From the NCBI GenBank assembly GCA_963693085.1, contig OY856409.1, forward strand, positions 520,315,303 through 520,379,302: a stretch of 64,000 nt of DNA, given 5' to 3'. The position numbers and the translations under genes were made by a program. Position 1 is the first letter of the stretch. Each line of letters starts with the position of its first letter. Positions 59,928-64,000 of this stretch are shown here, one piece after another. Source of the DNA: Alisma plantago-aquatica (lineage: Eukaryota; Streptophyta; Magnoliopsida; Alismatales; Alismataceae). Under the pieces are notes generated by a model. The model ran no database searches and had not been told where the DNA came from. It saw only the letters and a program-made list of their open reading frames with translations.

Positions 59928-60581
59928 GTAATGCAAATGCGAGAGATTAGGCTGAACAGTATTAGCAATGATTTGAGATGGTTATCCCAAGGCCCTTATG
60001 CTGAGGGAATGTCTTATGAAGGATTTTCGGTCAATGGATATCGTTTCCGTTCAAAGCACATTGAAAGTACATGTACTACACAAAATAGTGGAGTGTACTT
60101 GTGTGTTGACACTTCAAGTTATTCAAGTGGTAGAGATCGAAATCCTATAAATGCTCAAGTCATGTACTATGGCTACTTAGAGGAGGTTATTGATCTAACT
60201 TATGGTCCAGGAATCAAAGTTTCGTTGTTTAGATGTTCTTGGTATGATGAAAGCACTTCTAACGGGTTGTGAATTGATGAATATGGGTTCACACAAATCA
60301 ACACTTTAAGGATAAAAAGAAAAGAGGAATCCTTTATCCTAGCTTCTCAAGCATTGCAATGCTTTTATGTGAAGGATCCTAATGTTGATGATTGGTGCAC
60401 AGTGCTAAAGCATCCTCCTAAAGATTATTCTGAAGTACCTCTTATTGAGAATTGTTTGACTAGTTTACAATTTGAAGCTATTGATGGTGGTGTAACTAGT
60501 GATGTGTCTTGGATGAGGAGTGACACCGAGGGATCTTTTGTTGATAGAACTAAAAAAAAGCATGATGGGGCTAATGTTTAG
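59928..60581 (+). CDS. tnp2: Tnp2 C-terminal exon (DUF4216), with internal stop
   Basis: The exon opens after the acceptor TATGAAG with VMQMREIRLN and LRWLSQGP, then GFSVNGYRFRSKHIESTCTT, QNSGVYLC, VMYYGYLEEVIDLTYGPG, KVSLFRCSWYD, then a TGA at 60270, continuing in the same frame with IDEYGFTQINTL, EESFILASQALQCFYVKDPN, DWCTVLKHPPKDY. This is the DUF4216 pattern (NGYRF, QNSGV, YYG.L.EI.EL.Y, LF.C.W.D, G...DEYGF, F.LA.QA.QVFYV.D). The TGA replaces a residue that is commonly Lys or Arg, fitting a CGA-to-TGA change. It ends at the TAG at 60579. Confidence 0.85.
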
Positions 60582-60940
60582 TTCATTAATCTGTCTGTTT
60601 TCATCAAATTATTTTGTTTGCAAGTCTAGGATAATTTATTTGAGGAATATGTTCTATTGCATTTTTTTTGGCAAACTGTTACTATATGGCATATTCTTTG
60701 CAATTTATTTAGTCTTGTTTCATATACCAGCAAGTATGACATCATTATAACTCATCATTATTCTTTTTTGGGATATGAAACCAAGGTACTCTACAATTTA
60801 TTTGTTTTATAAAAAGCTGAATATTCATATGTTGTTGTCTCATATTCTCCGCAATTTATTTGTTTTTCAAATGTAGCTACTACTTTTGTTACTGACATTT
60901 CTGCACTAATAATCTAATTTTTTTTCTTGTCAGTTGAAGG

Positions 60941-63075
60941 ATGGCAGGAAGAAGAATCACTAGATCTAGTTGTAACAACACACCTGGTCAACCTTCTGAT
61001 GTCCCTCCCTCCACAATTACAGAAAATTGTGAGGATGAACCTACTCTACTGTCCAACAATATTGAAAATGATGTAACAATTGAAGAAAATATTGAGGATG
61101 AATAGGAGAATAGGAAGTATGGACATGGGTCTGCAAGTGAACAAAGCCTACTTCCTAAGCAAGGGGAGCCACGTCACAAGGTCCAATGGGATTATGAAGG
61201 AAATGTTATTGGGGAGAATGGTGCCAAATTGAATCGTTATTGTCATATGCTAGCAAGGAAACCACACATATGGCATCTAGACTTGAAGTGGAATGAAAAA
61301 CCACAACAAGCTTTTGCAGATAGAAAATCATTTATTGAGGTAATCTTTTTCATAAAAAGACCAACAAATTGTATGATTATTATAACTAAAGTAATATTTT
61401 CTATGTTTTTAGAAATACTTCGATTTAGGCAGTCACCCTAATGCATGAAATCACATTGATGAACACATTATCAAAGGGATATCAGTGTGGAGGGCACGTG
61501 TAAAGAAAGATTACTATGAAAAGTACAAGATTGAACCAGAATTGATGATGAAGAAAGTTGAGAAAAATGCTTCCATAGATATGGACCCGTTCAAAAATCT
61601 TGTTAAAGAATGGGGAACCGAGAAGTCTAAGGTATAATGGTTTCATTTAACTTGCATGTATACCTATGTACTTTTTCTAATTATATGTTTCTTATGGTTT
61701 AGAAAATTTCCGAGATCAACAAGGCAAATAGAGCAAAAAAAGTGATGGATCACACCACAAGAACAAAGCCATGGAGTTGCTACCGGGCAGAAATGGTATT
61801 AATAATGGACACTTGAATTTATTAGTAGGAGTTGAACATATAACATGGACAATGATTATGTTATCTATCATGTGTAGGTTAGTGAAGAACAACCTGTTGT
61901 GCCTCTTAACAAATTTTTGGAAAAAGTTTATGACAAAAGCCCACAAGTGGTTAGAAAATAGATATTTTCTTTCCTATCATGTCTACAAAGATACATATGC
62001 TCAGATATCTCAATTTAAGCTTTCCTTTTATGATACTTTCTAATTAAAGCTTGAAATCTCTGATATTGTGGAAAACCAAGTAGCAAACCAAGAAGAAATA
62101 GATCCTAGAAGTGTTGATAATCTAACACGTGAAGCTTATTTGCAAGTTTTAAATCCTTCCAAAAAGGCTAGGATCTGAGGTGTTGGGATTGGGCACAAAG
62201 AGACAGGACATAGGGGAAAATCTGCTCGTATAAGATATGAAATGCTTCTTGAAGAAAGCAATGAAAAGGATGTATGTTGGATTAAAACTAAACTTGAACT
62301 ATTAGTTACAACTAGTCTATTAGATTGAAGTTTGTAATTTGTTTTCTATTTTAGGATAAACTTAAGGAACTTGAAGAAATAGTAAATGGAATGAAAAACT
62401 CTGTCTCCCAAATAATGACTTGGTATAATCAATCACAGGTAACTTAGATTCAGTTGTCTATGTCAATGTAATATATAATTTTTTTTGACATTGTTGATCT
62501 ATTTGTTATAGGATGTCGGTATTAATGTTGATTGTGTAGTTGAATAACCCAATCGGACTACTACAAGTGTCTTACACATGCAAAGTGGCACAAATAGGCC
62601 AGGTGTGGGTTCTTTTCACATTCAAGACAATACAAGTGGTGGTGCAGATGTAGGCATGTTTCCCATGAAAAATAATTCAAGCGGGGATGGCTTAGGCAGA
62701 CTTTCTAGACAAAGCAATTCAAGGGAGACTGGAGTAGGCATGCTTTCCATACAAGGCAATTCAAGGGAGAATGGAGTAGGCAGACTTTCTACACAAGGGG
62801 TTGAAAGTAGTTCTTTTGGATTCATGGCTCCCATGCAAAGTGCTAGCAATGGACATCCACTAATCTTTCAGCCACGGGTACCTCATAACAGCTATAGATT
62901 ATTTTCGATATTCATACACATAAGAATATTAACATGTACACTTTTAATAAAGGCTACAGTTGAAAGTTGGTGCCCTACTCCTTGTAATAATCGACAAAGT
63001 CATCCTCAAATGCAGAGCACACAAAGCACATCATCATTGGTGTCTTTCACACCAAGAACTCAGCGTTTAAATGAG
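60941..63075 (+). pseudogene. Transposase_24 / PttA-like second CACTA gene, eight exons seen
   Basis: Exons: 60941-61339, 61413-61631, 61703-61795, 61878-61946, 62050-62271, 62355-62438, 62512-62877, 62953-63075. All lengths are multiples of three, so every intron is phase 0, which supports the model. Motifs match the plant transposase family PF03004: HKVQWDYEGNVIGENGAKLN, a W-rich stretch, FKNLVKEWGTEKSK, KISEINKANRAKKVMDHTTR, EEQPVVPLNKFLEKVYDKSP, LTREAYLQVLNP and GVGIGHKETGHRGKSARIR. A leader acceptor TTCTTGTCAG precedes the ATG. In-frame stops are TAG 61103, TGA 61446, TGA 62176 and TAA 62545. Such proteins are thought to bind subterminal repeats and assist transposition. The exon 4 donor (CAA|GTGGTT) is weak, and the gene may continue past 63075. 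Confidence 0.85.
62578..62800 (+). repeat. Five imperfect 14-16-residue coding repeats in the PttA-like gene
   Basis: Successive units in the exon 62512-62877 are SGTNRPGVGSFHIQDN, TSGGADVGMFPMKNN, SSGDGLGRLSRQSN, SRETGVGMLSIQGN and SRENGVGRLSTQG. The last two are nearly identical at DNA level (42-bp period). The consensus (S-x-x-x-G-V-G-x-L-S-x-Q-x-N) is low-complexity and likely unstructured. Confidence 0.8.
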
Positions 63076-64000
63076 GTATTCCATATTATATTTCCTCTCT
63101 TGTGTTCAATATTAGTTTTATATTCTAGTTCAATATTAGTTTCAATATGGTCAACTTTGATTGTTGAATTGCTCTAGCAATTAACATAAGCACTATTAGA
63201 ATGAAAAGATTAAGTAAACTACTTCTGATAGTTTATGGTTGTGATTATCGTGGTTCTGTTGGTTTTTAATTGGTCAACTTTGATAGCTATATTATCTAGT
63301 ACTTATTATTAGAAATATTAGAATGTTCCAATCAAGTAAACTACTTTTGATTAGTTATATTTTACTTCTACAAAGACATGTTTCTTCATTGGATTGTCTT
63401 TCAAGGCTTCTGTTTTACTATTTTTTCTGAAGCTGGATTTTTTGAGCCGCTGCTTTCTGTATGAATTTAGCGGCTTCATCATAGTTGAATTGGATCATAA
63501 TTGTTCATATCTTCGTATATTATATATACTTTTAGCATATTAAATATATATAGGACCCCATTGTTGAAGTCACTGGTTGAATCGGTCCAACCACTGGTTG
63601 GACAGGTTAACTGGGAACCAATAGCCTCACCGGTTCAAACACTAGTCTGGTCCTGATAACATTGCTTGAATTTGTTTAATCTCAAAGTTTGCATTAGAGC
63701 AGTGATCAAACATCAAGATCAGAAAGGAAAAACACATCACATGACTTATGTGTACCATCCCGTTCCATGATAATGGATTTCCCATCCCATAACGGCATAA
63801 CCCATATAGTTGATTATCCATAATAGGATAGGAAAAGAGTTCCTTCACCCCAGTCGCAAGCTTTTCACAATCTCAGAATGAGTAGAGAAGTATTTGTATC
63901 TTGCCAACTTAGCATGATGATGCCTGACTGGCTGGCTACAATTGAGTTGATTGTAGACTCCCATGCATCTCAGTGCTGATCTATTTATGAAAGCCTTTTT
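63076..64000. other. Unassigned sequence after the last CACTA exon
   Basis: AT-rich. No further exon with PttA-like motifs and no CACTA right end could be recognised. The stretch 63560-63660 holds several CACTGGTTG/CCGGTTCAA words in both directions, as in small degenerate plant repeats. The open frame at 63642-63848 on the minus strand has no domain. Confidence 0.4.

Larger units (their letters stand above)
57143..60581 (+). pseudogene. tnp2: Tnp2-type CACTA transposase, frameshifted
   Basis: This is the transposase that would cut and join the ends of a CACTA element in the nucleus. Domains in order: Transpos_assoc, Transposase_21 (Tnp2 core), DUF4218 and DUF4216, the full set for the family. 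Introns are at about 59666-59747 (donor GAAG|GTAAGA) and 59845-59927 (donor CAT|GTAAGT, acceptor TATGAAG). Damage: one-base frame changes at two six-T runs (58387-58392 and 58582-58587), a TAG at 58482-58484, a likely frame change in the small exon 59748-59844, and a TGA at 60270-60272. Outside these lesions the protein is well preserved, so loss of function is probably fairly recent. The product cannot be made as one chain without editing or recoding. Confidence 0.95.
55532..63075 (+). mobile_element. CACTA (En/Spm-type) DNA transposon, decayed
   Basis: Two adjacent genes in the same direction, a Tnp2-type transposase (57143-60581) and a Transposase_24/PttA-like protein (60941-63075), are the usual content of an autonomous plant CACTA element. 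A candidate left end, CACTATACCAAAAG, starts at 55532, about 1.6 kb before the first ATG. I did not find the matching inverted end (CTTTTGGTATAGTG-like) before 64000, so the right end is either beyond the window or lost, and the right limit given here is only that of the last exon seen. Confidence 0.8.

Overview
This window looks like intergenic heterochromatin from a flowering plant with a large, retrotransposon-rich genome. It is AT-rich. The LTR elements are primed by initiator tRNA-Met (TGGTATCAGAGC-type sites), a Tnp2-type CACTA transposon is present, and plant-style introns and TATA boxes can be seen. I found no intact host gene, rRNA or tRNA. Species cannot be fixed from the sequence alone. 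Almost everything I can assign is a transposable element, mostly decayed and partly nested.

Layout. (1) 1-14390: a Ty3/gypsy family with very long LTRs (about 3.9-4.4 kb), all on the minus strand. It comprises a partial LTR (1-2883), an LTR (about 2895-6742), a broken gag-protease-RT-RNase H core lacking integrase (6837-9907), a primer binding site (10025-10036) and a second LTR (10042-14390). (2) 14391-17411: mostly unassigned, with a decayed zinc-knuckle-like stretch. (3) 17412-30910, plus strand: an old non-coding large retrotransposon derivative (LARD). Its 3' LTR is split by a 3.3-kb solo LTR (26516-29811), whose ends are confirmed by comparison with the empty site in the 5' LTR. (4) 30911-34806: unassigned. 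(5) 34812-43661, minus strand: a young, structurally complete LARD with two 3249-bp LTRs, the target duplication TCACA, a primer binding site, a pol-tail/polypurine motif and no coding core. (6) 46284-49269: a short copia-like non-autonomous element. (7) 49270-55365: unassigned sequence, a GC-rich leader-like stretch, LINE remnants and local duplications. (8) 55532 to beyond 63075: a CACTA transposon with two decayed genes, a Tnp2-type transposase and a Transposase_24/PttA-like protein.

The most interesting recurring pattern is inside the LTRs. Four distinct LTR families each carry an array of short diverged repeats (palindromic AAACGGT units, TATCGGCC units, CCAAT-box units, 37-bp and roughly 68-bp units). 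Within one family, three LTR copies carry three different arrays at the equivalent place. The young LARD also carries, in both LTRs, a GC-rich, gene-like leader (G-box, pyrimidine-rich leader, open frame, splice-donor-like site) that runs antisense to the element.
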